From positions 186,001 to 250,000 of the forward strand of contig NZ_SSMX01000030.1 of assembly GCF_004799515.1 (NCBI RefSeq): a stretch of 64,000 nt of DNA, read 5' to 3'. Origin of the DNA: Phenylobacterium sp. (GTDB lineage Bacteria > Pseudomonadota > Alphaproteobacteria > Caulobacterales > Caulobacteraceae). A program made the translations under genes and the position numbers. The notes under the pieces were generated by a model that had not been told where the DNA came from, did not search any database, and was given only the letters and a program-made list of their open reading frames with translations. Shown in pieces: positions 53,713 to 63,068 of this stretch. How positions within the stretch are numbered: the first letter of the stretch is position 1; every line of letters starts with the position of its first letter.

Positions 53713-53959
53713 AATCTGCCTCCGCCGGCGAGCGCCCTGCCTGCTGGGCGTCGCGCGATCCGAACCTCGCATTGCGGTCAGACGGGAAGCGCGCGGGGCC
53801 CGGTTATCCCGTCGTATGCCCGGTCACCGGGGGGCGCCGTCTTGCACGATCATGCTGCATCTTGGGGCTCTCTTCGGCGCGAGACGAAGATCGCCCAAGG
53901 TTGGAAAATGCGGGTATTGAGGTTTTACGACGGAACCGTCTCCAAGAATTGGCCGTGCG

Positions 53960-56830
53960 ATGACCGTGACCGAAACCGAGATCCAGACCGAGACGGCGCA
54001 TCTCGACGGCTTGGGCGCGGGGGAGAACGACCTCGCGTTCGGTCCCTTTCGGTTTTCCTTGGACCGGCTCGAACTGACAGAGCAGGGTCGGCCCGTTGCG
54101 CTGGGAAAACGCGCTCTGATGGTGCTGGCCGCCTTGGCCAAACGTCCCGGCGAAGTCATCCCGCACGATCGATTGGTCGCGGAAGCCTGGCCGGGGCTCA
54201 CCGTCGTGCCGGAGAACCTTCGAACGCAGATCGCGGCGCTCCGGCGCGCGCTGAATTCCGGGGGGTCGAAACAGGCCCTCATCGTCAACGTCGCCGGGCG
54301 TGGCTACCAGTTCGTGGGCGCGGTCTCGCGCGCCACGCCGGAGGTCCGACGTCCAACCAGTGCGGGGCGGGCCGTCCCGCGGCCGCTGGTTCGAGTCATC
54401 GGACGGGCGGATTCGATCCGGGCGGTCCGCGACAGTGTGGCGGAGTATCGCCTCACCACGATCGTCGGCCCTGGCGGGATCGGCAAGACGACGGTCGCCC
54501 TGGCCGTCGTGGAGGACGCCGCGTTCGAGCGCGTGTGGTTTGCCGACCTCGGACCGGTTGCGGCGCCCATCGCCGTCTTGGGCGCTATCGCGGCGGCGGT
54601 CGGCGTGGACCTGCCCGCGCGCTCGAGCCTCGGTATCCTCGTCGACTTCTTCCGCCAGGCGCCCGGGCTTCTGGTCCTCGACAATTGCGAGCACCTGCTT
54701 CCCGGCTGCTCGCAAGTGGCCGCGCAATTGCTTGAACAGACAGACGGCCTCCACATCCTCGCGACGAGCCGCAATCCGTTGGACGTCGCCGGGGAGGCCG
54801 TCCGGCGCCTCTATCCGCTCGAGCTGCCGCCGCGCGCCACCCAGGCGCTCGCCGAAGCCCAGGCCTATCCGTCGGTGCAACTGCTCGCCGAACGCACGGC
54901 CATGGCCGGACTCGATATCGACCTCACGGACGAGGACGTTCCGGCGCTCGTGGACATCTGCCGGCGCCTCGACGGGCTTCCCCTGGCCATCGAACTGGCG
55001 GCGGCGACCGTGGCGGTCCTAGGACTCGGCGGGGCCGCCCGGCAGCTCGGCGAACGTCTCGACGCGCTCCGTCAAGGTCGGTCAACCGCGCCGCCGCGCC
55101 AGCGGACCCTCTGGGCCGCGTTTGCGTGGAGCTATGAGCTGCTGTCGGAGCTTGAACGCGCCGTGCTCCGGCGCGTCTCATTCCTCAACGCGCCCACGCC
55201 GTTCGAGGCGATCGTGCGCCTCTGCAATGATCTGAAGCTGACCGACACTGAGATCATGGGCGCGTTGATTCAGCTGGTCGAGAAGTCGCTGATCAACGTG
55301 GATGTCGGCGGCGAGCACACCCTCCACTCGCTTCTGCAAGCGACCAAGGAATTCGCCCGCGCCGCCACCGAGCCGGATGAGGCGCGGACGATCCAGGCAC
55401 GGCATGCCGAGCTGATGATCGACTGGTTGGACGAGGCGACGGAGAACTGGCGCTTCGGCGATCGCGCGGCGTGGATTGCGCGCTATGAGCGGCGGTTCGA
55501 TGACGCGACGGCGGCGTTTGCTTGGAGCATGTCGCCGCGAGGCGACACCTCCATTGCGATCCGCCTGCTGGCCCACGCCTACCCGGTCTTGTTCTATCTC
55601 TCGCGCAGCTACATCGCCGTCGAATGGGTGGAGCAGTTGGAGCAGCGCCTCGCAGGTGCAGCGCCTTTGGCGCCCCGCGATGAGCTCGCGGTGATGGGCG
55701 CGCACGGCGTGTGCCACACCTATGTGCCGGCCGTGACGCCGGCGCTCCGCGAGATGTGGACGGCGATGCTGGCGAAGGCGCAGGCCGCGGACGACCTCAA
55801 CGCGCAGATGCTCGCCCTTTGGGGCCTGTGGATCTGTGCGACCTATCTGGGCGGCAATGCCGCGACACAGACCTGGGCCGGGGCGTTTCTCGACATTGCC
55901 GGGCGGCGTAACGACCCGTCCGATCTGCGGACCGGCAACTACATGATGGCGCAGGCGCGGCTCTCCTGCGGGGACACCACGGGCGCGCGGGAGACCGTCG
56001 AGCGGGCGCTGGCCTTTGGCAAGGTTGCCGATGTCGGTCTGGGCGCGGTCAAGTGCCAGTTCGATCCAGAAACCCTCCAGCGCGCGCTCCGCGCGCGCGT
56101 CGTCTGGCTGCAGGGGTACGTCCGCGAGGCGGTCGTCGATGCCCAGGCGAGCATGGACCTCGCCATGCGCGGCGCCCACGCGATCAGCATCAGCCAAGCC
56201 TGTCTCGATGCGGCCCAGGTGTTCCTTCTGTCCGGTGAGCTGGATGCGGCGGAGCAGGCGCTCGACACACAGGCCATCGTGATCACCAGCGTCGGGCTGG
56301 GCCGAACACCGGGTCAAGCCCGCGGCCTGCGCATCGCCCTTTACGCGGCGCGGGGGCAGACCTTCGATGTGGTGGAGCTGCGCGAGATGCTGACTGTCCA
56401 CCCGACCAACACCTTCCCGCGACGCTTTCCGATCGTGGTCGGTAGCCTCGCGATCGCGCTGGGTGAACGGGGCGAGACCGCGATCCCCTTGGCGCTGATG
56501 GATCATGCCCTGGCGGACACCAACATGTCGCACTGGTGCAGCCCGGAATACCTCCGCGCACGCGCCGCGTTGAAAGGCTTGGCGGCCGGTCGGACCGGCG
56601 ATCCCTCGGCGGCCGAGGACCTGGAACTCGGCCTCACCCTTGCGCGAGAGCGGGGCGCAGCGAGTTGGGAGCTCCGCCTCGCGCTTGATCTCGCCCGGCT
56701 GCGCGAAGCGGCGGGGGACCCGCGCGCGGCCCACGATCTCGCCGTCGCCACCCTGGAGCGTCTTCAGACCCTTGCGGTGAGCGCCGACTTGGGTCCGCTT
56801 CGCGACCTCGGGGCGCGCCTCAAGCCCTGA
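53960..56830 (+). CDS. Winged-helix/NTPase/helical-repeat regulator, paralog C
   Basis: This 956-residue protein has a winged helix at ~27-120 (ALGKRALMVLAALAKRPGEV, NLRTQIAALRRAL, NVAGRGYQFVG). The NTPase has Walker A GPGGIGKTT (170-178), Walker B GLLVLDNCEHL (Asp241) and ICRRLDGLPLAIELAAATVA. The long C-terminal helical region contains GVCHTYVPAVTPALREMWTA and resembles TPR arrays. It is divergent from the NmrA/paralog B operon across 247 bases and co-directional with the epoxide-hydrolase-like gene 155 bases downstream. No strong ribosome site precedes the ATG. Confidence 0.9.
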   Translation: MTVTETEIQTETAHLDGLGAGENDLAFGPFRFSLDRLELTEQGRPVALGKRALMVLAALAKRPGEVIPHDRLVAEAWPGLTVVPENLRTQIAALRRALNSGGSKQALIVNVAGRGYQFVGAVSRATPEVRRPTSAGRAVPRPLVRVIGRADSIRAVRDSVAEYRLTTIVGPGGIGKTTVALAVVEDAAFERVWFADLGPVAAPIAVLGAIAAAVGVDLPARSSLGILVDFFRQAPGLLVLDNCEHLLPGCSQVAAQLLEQTDGLHILATSRNPLDVAGEAVRRLYPLELPPRATQALAEAQAYPSVQLLAERTAMAGLDIDLTDEDVPALVDICRRLDGLPLAIELAAATVAVLGLGGAARQLGERLDALRQGRSTAPPRQRTLWAAFAWSYELLSELERAVLRRVSFLNAPTPFEAIVRLCNDLKLTDTEIMGALIQLVEKSLINVDVGGEHTLHSLLQATKEFARAATEPDEARTIQARHAELMIDWLDEATENWRFGDRAAWIARYERRFDDATAAFAWSMSPRGDTSIAIRLLAHAYPVLFYLSRSYIAVEWVEQLEQRLAGAAPLAPRDELAVMGAHGVCHTYVPAVTPALREMWTAMLAKAQAADDLNAQMLALWGLWICATYLGGNAATQTWAGAFLDIAGRRNDPSDLRTGNYMMAQARLSCGDTTGARETVERALAFGKVADVGLGAVKCQFDPETLQRALRARVVWLQGYVREAVVDAQASMDLAMRGAHAISISQACLDAAQVFLLSGELDAAEQALDTQAIVITSVGLGRTPGQARGLRIALYAARGQTFDVVELREMLTVHPTNTFPRRFPIVVGSLAIALGERGETAIPLALMDHALADTNMSHWCSPEYLRARAALKGLAAGRTGDPSAAEDLELGLTLARERGAASWELRLALDLARLREAAGDPRAAHDLAVATLERLQTLAVSADLGPLRDLGARLKP

Positions 56831-56985
56831 GTTACGACGCCGTACCGGCGGCGCCCATCGGCACATTGAAGTGGTTTCGTTCAATATAGGCCCAAGGCCC
56901 TGCGGCATCGATCGCGGGCCGAGGCGCCTCTCCGCCGGGCGAGACCGCGGGACTGAAGCGACGGCCCGCAAATGGAGCTTGAGCC

Positions 56986-58116
56986 ATGTCGGATCGGTCG
57001 AAACCAGACGGGGTCACGCGGACGCGTGAGACCAGACTCGCGCGACGTACCGTATTGGGTCTTCTTGCGGCCGCGACCCAAGCGCATGTCGCCTTCGGGA
57101 TGCCCAGTATGCTCAGCACCAAGACCTTCAAGTCGCCCCGCCAGACCACCCAGTATCTCGAGGCAGGCCCTGCGGGGGGACCGTTGATGATCTTCCTGCA
57201 CGGCTGGCCGGAAATCGGCCTGATCTGGCGCGCGCAGATGGAAGCCTTCGCCGCGGACGGTTGGCGTTGCGTGGCGCCGGACATGAGGGGCTACGGCGGT
57301 TCGTCAGCGCCCGATGGGGCCGCGCCCTACGCGCTTGAGCAGATCGTCGACGACATGGTCGAACTGCATCGGCACCTCGGCGGCAAGCCAGCCGTCTGGG
57401 TCGGCCATGATCTCGGCAGTCCGGTGGCCGGCGCCTTGGCCGCGCATCATCCGAACCTCAGCCGCGGCGTGGTCCTGGCGTCCATACCCTATTTCCCGCA
57501 GGGCTTTGCCCTGGCGAACCTCGTGCCCCTAGTGGACCGGCAGCTCTATCCGGCCGCCGAATATCCCGACGGCCAGTGGGATTATTGCCGCTTCTACGTA
57601 ACCAATTTCGACACGACGGTTCAGGACTTCAACGCTGACATCCCAGCGACCCTGGCGGCCATCTACCGGCCTGGAAGCCCGGCCGGCGTCGGCAAGGTCT
57701 ACCGGTCCGCTCTGGTGAGCCGTAACGGCGGCTGGTTCGGGTCAGCCCATCGCGCACCGGTGGTGGCGCCAGACCCGTCGCTTTGGCCGCCTGCGGATTT
57801 CGACAAGCTTGTCGCGGCCTTTCGCGTCACCGGGTTCCGTGCGGGTAACGCCTGGTACCTGAACGACGCCGCCAACATCGCCTACGCGCACACTGCGCCG
57901 GATGGCGGTCGCCTGCGCCAGCCCGTGCTGTTCGTGAACGGCGACTACGACGGACTGTGCGACATCCGCACCGGCCGGATCAGCGAGCCGATGCGCGGCG
58001 CCTGTGAGCATCTGTCCATCGCCCACCTGTCGGGCGGCCATTGGCTGCCGGTGGAGCAGAAGGCGGAGCTCATCGACGCCATCCGCGGTTGGCTGAAGGC
58101 CACCGGCACGGCCTGA
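56986..58116 (+). CDS. Epoxide-hydrolase-like alpha/beta hydrolase with Tat leader
   Basis: This 376-residue protein has a twin-arginine leader (TRLARRTVLGLLAAATQ). LMIFLHGWPEIGLIWRAQME is the oxyanion region. The nucleophile is Asp142 (WVGHDLGSPVAG) and the late His is in LSGGHWLPVEQ; PDMRGYGGSSAP is shared with the gene at 48932. It thus belongs to the Asp-nucleophile branch (epoxide hydrolase or dehalogenase). GGAGC precedes ATG 56986. It follows regulator paralog C and precedes a VOC-family gene, probably in one transcript with the latter. Confidence 0.93.
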   Translation: MSDRSKPDGVTRTRETRLARRTVLGLLAAATQAHVAFGMPSMLSTKTFKSPRQTTQYLEAGPAGGPLMIFLHGWPEIGLIWRAQMEAFAADGWRCVAPDMRGYGGSSAPDGAAPYALEQIVDDMVELHRHLGGKPAVWVGHDLGSPVAGALAAHHPNLSRGVVLASIPYFPQGFALANLVPLVDRQLYPAAEYPDGQWDYCRFYVTNFDTTVQDFNADIPATLAAIYRPGSPAGVGKVYRSALVSRNGGWFGSAHRAPVVAPDPSLWPPADFDKLVAAFRVTGFRAGNAWYLNDAANIAYAHTAPDGGRLRQPVLFVNGDYDGLCDIRTGRISEPMRGACEHLSIAHLSGGHWLPVEQKAELIDAIRGWLKATGTA

Positions 58117-58190
58117 TCGGAGCATCCCGGGCGGGCGGGGATTCCTGAAGCACACGCGATCACAGTCAGCCAACCCGTGAGGAACGCACC

Positions 58191-58649
58191 ATGACCGAGC
58201 CCAGCACCCCCGCGGCGTCCGCGTCGCCCTTCGCCTGGACCGCCGACCACACGGCCGTCCGTGTCCCCGACTTCGAAGCCGCCGTCGCCTGGTATTCGGA
58301 GAAGCTGGACTTTCGGATGAAGCAGACTTGGGTGCTCGGCGCGGTCACCTACGCATATCTCCACCCCGAGAACGACGATCGCTTCAGCATCGAGTTGCTT
58401 GCGGGTCCCGGCGCCGAGCCGCGGCCTGCCTTCGCTGACCTGCACGAAAGCTACGGGTTCGCGGGCTGGCACCATGTGTGTCTTCGCGTGGTGAGCGTCG
58501 CGGATACCACCGAGGAGCTGAGACGGCGCGGCGTCAAGATCGTGAGCGAGCCGCATGACGTGGCCGTCGCGGGTCTCACCGTCGCCTTCTTCTGCGACCC
58601 CTGGGGCAACCTCTTCGAGCTCGCCCAGCCGATGGCCTCGGCAGGCTGA
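58191..58649 (+). CDS. VOC superfamily (glyoxalase/dioxygenase-like) protein
   Basis: This 152-residue protein has two beta-alpha-beta-beta-beta modules typical of vicinal-oxygen-chelate enzymes. Candidate metal ligands are His20 (TADHTAVRVPDFEAAV), Glu in RFSIELLAG, His in FAGWHHVCLRVVS and Glu in DPWGNLFELAQ. The complete set suggests a working metal site. GAGGA precedes ATG 58191. Position next to the epoxide-hydrolase-like gene suggests action on the same class of small molecule, but the reaction cannot be told from sequence. Confidence 0.9.
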   Translation: MTEPSTPAASASPFAWTADHTAVRVPDFEAAVAWYSEKLDFRMKQTWVLGAVTYAYLHPENDDRFSIELLAGPGAEPRPAFADLHESYGFAGWHHVCLRVVSVADTTEELRRRGVKIVSEPHDVAVAGLTVAFFCDPWGNLFELAQPMASAG

Positions 58650-58717
58650 CCCGCCGCGATTCCGCGGGCGCGTCGGCGCCCGGCGCCATGGAGCTCCCGC
58701 CCCATGGCGCCGGCTCG

Positions 58718-59548
58718 TTAGGCGTTGATGAACTTGAGGAGGTCGCGGTTGATGACCTCAGGGTGGGTCGTGCACATTCCGTGCGGATAGCCGGGGTAGA
58801 GGATCAGCTGCCCCTGCTTCAGCAGCTTCGCCGAAAGCAGGCCGGCGTCCGTGTAGGGGACAATCTGATCGTCGTCGCCGTGCATGACCAAAGTGGGCAC
58901 GCCGATGGCCTTGAGGTCGTCGGTGAAGTCCGTCTCCGAGAAAGCCTTGATGCAGTCGTAGTGGGCCTTCGCGCTGCCGGTCATGCCCTGACGCCACCAG
59001 TTGAGGATGGTGCCCTCGCTCACCGCTGCGCCCGGGCGGTTGAACCCATAGAAGGGGCCTGACGCCAAGTCCTGGAAGAACTGCGACCGGTTCGCCAGCA
59101 GCGCGGCGCGCTGGCCGTCAAAGACCTCAATGGGCGTCCCGCCGGGGTTCGTCTCTGACTTCAGCATGATCGGCGGAACAGCGCCGATCAGCACCGCCTT
59201 GCCGACGCGGCCAGGCTCGGCGCGGGCCACGTAGCGCGCCACCTCGCCGCCCCCCGTCGAGTGGCCGATGTGGACGGCGTCGCGCAGGTCGAGATGGCTG
59301 GCGAGCGCCAGGACGTCCGAGACGTAGGTGTCCATGTCGTTGCCGTCGACGGTCTGCGTGGACCGGCCGTGACCGCGACGGTCATGCGCGATCACGCGGA
59401 AGCCTTCGCCCAGGAAGAACATCATCTGGGCGTCCCAGTCGTCGGCCGACAGAGGCCAGCCATGGTGGAACACCAGCGCGGGACCCGAGCCCCAGTCTTT
59501 GTAGAAAATCCGGACGCCATCGGGGCGTTCAACATAGCCGTCGGTCAT
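58718..59548 (-). CDS. Haloperoxidase-like alpha/beta hydrolase, cytosolic paralog
   Basis: This 276-residue protein is clearly paralogous to the one at 45532. [20 protein letters not shown] and [20 protein letters not shown] are near-identical, with nucleophile Ser97 in [10 protein letters not shown], acid in [10 protein letters not shown] and His in [10 protein letters not shown]. It starts straight at the domain with no leader, so it works in the cytosol. The pair may serve the same substrate on two sides of the inner membrane, or this may be the ancestral form. It stands alone on the minus strand. Confidence 0.94.
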   Translation of the reverse strand: MTDGYVERPDGVRIFYKDWGSGPALVFHHGWPLSADDWDAQMMFFLGEGFRVIAHDRRGHGRSTQTVDGNDMDTYVSDVLALASHLDLRDAVHIGHSTGGGEVARYVARAEPGRVGKAVLIGAVPPIMLKSETNPGGTPIEVFDGQRAALLANRSQFFQDLASGPFYGFNRPGAAVSEGTILNWWRQGMTGSAKAHYDCIKAFSETDFTDDLKAIGVPTLVMHGDDDQIVPYTDAGLLSAKLLKQGQLILYPGYPHGMCTTHPEVINRDLLKFINA

Positions 59549-59884
59549 TGCAGCACCTGTCTGTCTGAAAGGGGGTGGGCGTTGTCTCGCATCCGTCAGT
59601 CCCGCAACCGTCAGCGGCGGAGCCGGGGCAGCCGGGCGCAGCGATGGTCCATGGACACCGATCTGTCCTGGATCCGAGACGAGGGATTAGCGCCGCCCTT
59701 GTGGTGGCGCTCTTGAACCGCCTCTCAGGTTTTGAACGATCCTGCTGTCATCGCGCGTGAGGCGCTTCACGGCCCGAAAGACTTCGGGCGCGGTTCATTC
59801 CAATTCGCGGGGTTCCGACAACGCGGCCAACGCGCCGTCAGCCATATTCGCGGCCCGATCAAACGCGTTCCACGGAGCCTTCCC
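59549..59884. other. 336-base gap with two adjacent hairpins
   Basis: No supported gene; a 21-residue frame starting [12 protein letters not shown] at 59651 is too short to call. Two small perfect stems lie side by side: CGTGA/TCACG (59756-59771) and CCCGAA/TTCGGG (59773-59788). They precede the hydrolase start by about 100 bases and could form a leader structure. No T-run or uptake motif is visible. Confidence 0.4.
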
Positions 59885-60754
59885 ATGACCGCGCTCAGCG
59901 CCGCCGCTCAGACCCTGTTCGCTGAGAGCGGCGAGAACTCCTATGCCTATCGCCGGTTCGGTCCGCGATCGGCCTTGCCGCTGATCTGCCTGCAGCACTT
60001 CACGGGCACCCTCGACAACTGGGATCCGGCCGTCGTCGACGTCCTGGCCGGGACCCGCGACGTCGTACTGTTTGAGAATGCGGGGATCGGCCGGTCCAAC
60101 GGCGCGCCGGCGTCCAGCGTCGAGGACATGACCCGCCACCTTCGGAATTTCCTCGAGACCCTGGGCATCGAGGTCTGCGACGTCCTCGGGTATTCGCTGG
60201 GTGGAATGATCGCGCAGCAACTGGCCCTGGAACAGCCGTCCAGCCTCCACCGGCTGGTCCTCGTCGGCACGGCGCCACGGGGCGGGGAGGACATCATGCA
60301 TCTCGACAAGCCGACGTTGGCTCCGCATTTCGCCAATCCGGACCTGGACGGCTTCGCCCGGCTGCAGAAGATTTTCTTCGCGCCAACCGCCTCCAGCCAG
60401 GCGGCCGGCGCGGCCTTCGTGAAACGGCTGGAGACCCGGACCCAGGACCGGGAGCCCGCGGCCGGCGGCGACGTCGCCAAGGCGCAGATCGCGGCGTTTC
60501 GGGCGTGGGAGACAGGGGGCGCAAATCGCTTCGCCGACCTGAAGAAGATCGGCCATCCGACGTTCGTCGTGAACGGCGTGCGCGATGAGATGATCCCGAT
60601 CCGCAATTCCTATTGGCTGGCCGAAAACTTGCCGAACGCCGTGCTGATGGCGCTGCCGGATTCCGCGCACGGATCGCTCTTCCAATTCCACCAGCCGTTC
60701 TGCCGGCAGGTGGAAGCGTTTCTCAGTTCGACGTCGGACTCGGCGGCCTTCTGA
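59885..60754 (+). CDS. Alpha/beta hydrolase, cytosolic
   Basis: This 289-residue protein has Ser104 in VLGYSLGGMIAQQLAL as nucleophile. The oxyanion region LICLQHFTGTLDNWDPAVVD is the variant found in a distinct group of bacterial hydrolases, with FENAGIGRSNG following. An acid in NGVRDEMIPI and His in DSAHGSLFQFH complete the triad. ATG 59885, with GGAG before it, is chosen because upstream in-frame sequence is not protein-like. No leader is present. It is co-directional with the next hydrolase but separated by the minus-strand AraC gene. Confidence 0.92.
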   Translation: MTALSAAAQTLFAESGENSYAYRRFGPRSALPLICLQHFTGTLDNWDPAVVDVLAGTRDVVLFENAGIGRSNGAPASSVEDMTRHLRNFLETLGIEVCDVLGYSLGGMIAQQLALEQPSSLHRLVLVGTAPRGGEDIMHLDKPTLAPHFANPDLDGFARLQKIFFAPTASSQAAGAAFVKRLETRTQDREPAAGGDVAKAQIAAFRAWETGGANRFADLKKIGHPTFVVNGVRDEMIPIRNSYWLAENLPNAVLMALPDSAHGSLFQFHQPFCRQVEAFLSSTSDSAAF

Positions 60755-60811
60755 GATGACCGTGGTCCGGCATCGCACGGGGTTGGCGAGCTGACCTGAT
60801 CGGCGCCCCGC

Positions 60812-61720
60812 TTAGGCAACCAGGCGGTGGTCGCCGCTGTCCCGCCCGCCCAGCCGCTCGCGCCGCGCGATGCAGGCCTGTTCCGTGCGCCACCGGCCGG
60901 GCGTGAGGCCCGTCGCCGTGGCGAAGGTTCGCGTGAAGTGACTCTGGTCCGCGAAGCCGCAGGCCAGGGCGATGTCAGCCAACGGGGTCGCGTCCTTCAG
61001 CAACATCTCTTTCGCCACCTGGACGCGCCGCTGCATCATCCAGCGGTGCGGGGCCAGGCCCGTGCTGCGGGTGAAGGCCCGCGAGAAGTGGCTGACGGAA
61101 AGCCCACACTCGTCGGCCAGCACCTGGAGTGAGATCGTCGCCTCTAGATTGCTCTCGACGATGTCGCACGACCGCCGAAGCTGCCACGGCGCGAGACCGC
61201 CGCGGTGCTTGGCGCGCGGAATCTGCAGGGCGCCGTAGCGCTGCGCGATGTGCAGGTTCAGCGCCAGGGCGATCTGGTCGACCGTGGCCAGATTGTCCTG
61301 AGCGGCCCCCGCCAGGATGTGGGTGAGGCAGGCGCCCAGGTGGGCCATCACAACGTCACCGCGGGCGCCGCCGTGGGCCAAAGACAGGGTGCTGATGCGG
61401 GGCGCGCCGCAATGGTCCGCGGCGCGATCGAACGCGGCGCGTGGCAGGAGCAGCTCGAGTTTGCTGCGACCATCGTAGGCCGCGTCATCGAGCGCCAGAG
61501 CGACGAGCGCGCTGGCGGACCGCCCGAACGGTACGACCGGGGCGGGCTGGCCGTCGACTAGCATCTCCGGCGCGTCGTCAGCGCCCGGCAGTAGCGTGAG
61601 CACGAGACAGCCGGCGGCGCTGGCGAGGGGCGGTGGCGCGACCGCACGGATGACGGCCGGCGCTGGCGCAGTCAGGCAGAAGTAGTCCCGATGGACGCTG
61701 GATTGCGCGCGCTGGAACAT
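60812..61720 (-). CDS. AraC-family transcriptional regulator (full-length)
   Basis: This 302-residue protein has an N-terminal effector-type domain (~1-180, AraC_N-like) and two C-terminal helix-turn-helices: LADECGLSVSHFSRAFTRST and IALACGFADQSHFTRTFATA. The DNA-binding half is related to the short AraC protein at 44800. ATG 61720 is preferred over 61744 because GGGAG lies nine bases before it. A version of the 18-bp motif is present 95 bases upstream on its own strand, suggesting autoregulation and a shared binding specificity with the first AraC gene. Confidence 0.9.
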   Translation of the reverse strand: MFQRAQSSVHRDYFCLTAPAPAVIRAVAPPPLASAAGCLVLTLLPGADDAPEMLVDGQPAPVVPFGRSASALVALALDDAAYDGRSKLELLLPRAAFDRAADHCGAPRISTLSLAHGGARGDVVMAHLGACLTHILAGAAQDNLATVDQIALALNLHIAQRYGALQIPRAKHRGGLAPWQLRRSCDIVESNLEATISLQVLADECGLSVSHFSRAFTRSTGLAPHRWMMQRRVQVAKEMLLKDATPLADIALACGFADQSHFTRTFATATGLTPGRWRTEQACIARRERLGGRDSGDHRLVA

Positions 61721-61815
61721 CGTTCGCGTCTCCCTTGGGGGCACGGGCGCCGTCTCGACGTGAGCGCAGCGACCGCGTTGATGACCCGAAGCTAAATGCG
61801 GTCCGCGTCGCGCCG

Positions 61816-61833
61816 GCCGTTAAGAGTTGTGAA
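61816..61833 (-). promoter_or_regulatory. Related motif copy 3 (upstream of second AraC gene)
   Basis: On the minus strand the sequence TTCACAACTCTTAACGGC keeps the TTCACAA(C/G)...TAAC skeleton of copies 1 and 2 with the same spacing. It lies in the 306-base region between the AraC gene and the Tat-leader hydrolase, so it could act on either. Confidence 0.4.
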
Positions 61834-62026
61834 AATGCCGCGCCGACGCACGTGATCCGCCGACGGGCGCGCGACGGGGCGCGGGCGGCCCGGCACGCGA
61901 CCGGACGATACGGACGTATAGTCGACAGTCCGGGCGCGGGCTTTGAAGATGGAAGGCGCCCCCGGCCGTAAATCGACCCCCGCAGACGCGCGCGGTCGCG
62001 CCCGGAGGCCCAATGGGAGGCCGCCA

Positions 62027-63031
62027 ATGACCCACGATGTGCACGACGCGCCGACGTTTAATCGCCGGGCCCTGTTGGGCGTCGCGGCCGGCTTCGCGGT
62101 GGCGGTCGGCGCCGTTTCCGCGCGCCGCAGTTTCGCCGCTGACGCGCCGGCGGGGGGCGTCAAGTCCGACGCGCCGCCGTTCGTGGCGCACAAGGTCCAG
62201 CGGGGGGCCGGCGTCCTGCAGGCGCGGGACTACCCCGGCGAAGGGCCGGCCTTGGTGATGCTCCACGGGTTTCCCGACAATCTGCACATCTATGACGAGA
62301 TGCTGCCGATGCTCGTGGCGGCCAAGCGCCGGGTGGTCACCTTCGACTTCATGGGGTTCGGCGACTCCGAAAAGCCGAAGGGTTATGTCTACAACTTCGA
62401 CCAGCAACTGGCCGATCTTGATGCTGTCGTTCAGGCGCTCGACCTCAAGACGATCGTTCCCGTGGCGCACGACGCGGGCGGGCCCGCGGCGATCAATTAT
62501 GCCCTGTCGAACCCGCGCCGGATCGCGTCCATGGTGCTGCTGAACACCTTCTATGCCGACGCGCCGACCCTGAAGTTCCCGGAACTGATCGAGCTCTGCG
62601 CGGACCCCGGACTGCACGATCTGGCGCGCGCGATCATCGGCGACCCCGAGAAGGCGCAGTGGCTGCTGAATTTCCAGAATGCCCACTTCGAAGCCAAGGC
62701 GCCCGCCGATCTGCGGAAGCGGTTCGACACGCTCCTGCAGCCGGTAATCAACGAGAACTTCAAGAAGGGGTCGGGCCCGGCGTTCCTCGCGATGACCGCG
62801 GACGCGCGCCGCGCGGTCGCGGCGAACGACAAGCGCGTCGGGGAGCTCGCGACCTTCAAGCCGCACGTGAACGTGGTGTGGGGAATTCAGGACCCCTATC
62901 TCGACGCCGGCGTCGCGAAGGACTTCGCCGGCCACTTTCCCAACGCGACTTACAATCCGATCGAGGCGGGCCACTGGCCGCAGATCGACCGTCCGGAGGT
63001 CGTCGCCAAGGCCATCCTCGCGGGCCTTTGA
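62027..63031 (+). CDS. Dehalogenase/epoxide-hydrolase-like alpha/beta hydrolase with Tat leader
   Basis: This 334-residue protein has a twin-arginine leader (FNRRALLGVAAGFAVAVG). LVMLHGFPDNLHIYDEM carries the oxyanion motif and VTFDFMGFGDSEKP follows. Asp149 in VAHDAGGPAAINYAL is the nucleophile, and the late His is in EAGHWPQIDRPE. The AHDAGG elbow points to the haloalkane-dehalogenase/epoxide-hydrolase branch. ATG 62027 is chosen over 61943 because GGGAGG lies before it and the leader follows closely. It is divergent from the AraC gene, and the response regulator meets it tail-to-tail. Confidence 0.92.
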   Translation: MTHDVHDAPTFNRRALLGVAAGFAVAVGAVSARRSFAADAPAGGVKSDAPPFVAHKVQRGAGVLQARDYPGEGPALVMLHGFPDNLHIYDEMLPMLVAAKRRVVTFDFMGFGDSEKPKGYVYNFDQQLADLDAVVQALDLKTIVPVAHDAGGPAAINYALSNPRRIASMVLLNTFYADAPTLKFPELIELCADPGLHDLARAIIGDPEKAQWLLNFQNAHFEAKAPADLRKRFDTLLQPVINENFKKGSGPAFLAMTADARRAVAANDKRVGELATFKPHVNVVWGIQDPYLDAGVAKDFAGHFPNATYNPIEAGHWPQIDRPEVVAKAILAGL

Positions 63032-63068
63032 CCGCGAGCGTCCGTCGGCGCGCGTACGTCGGTCGGGA

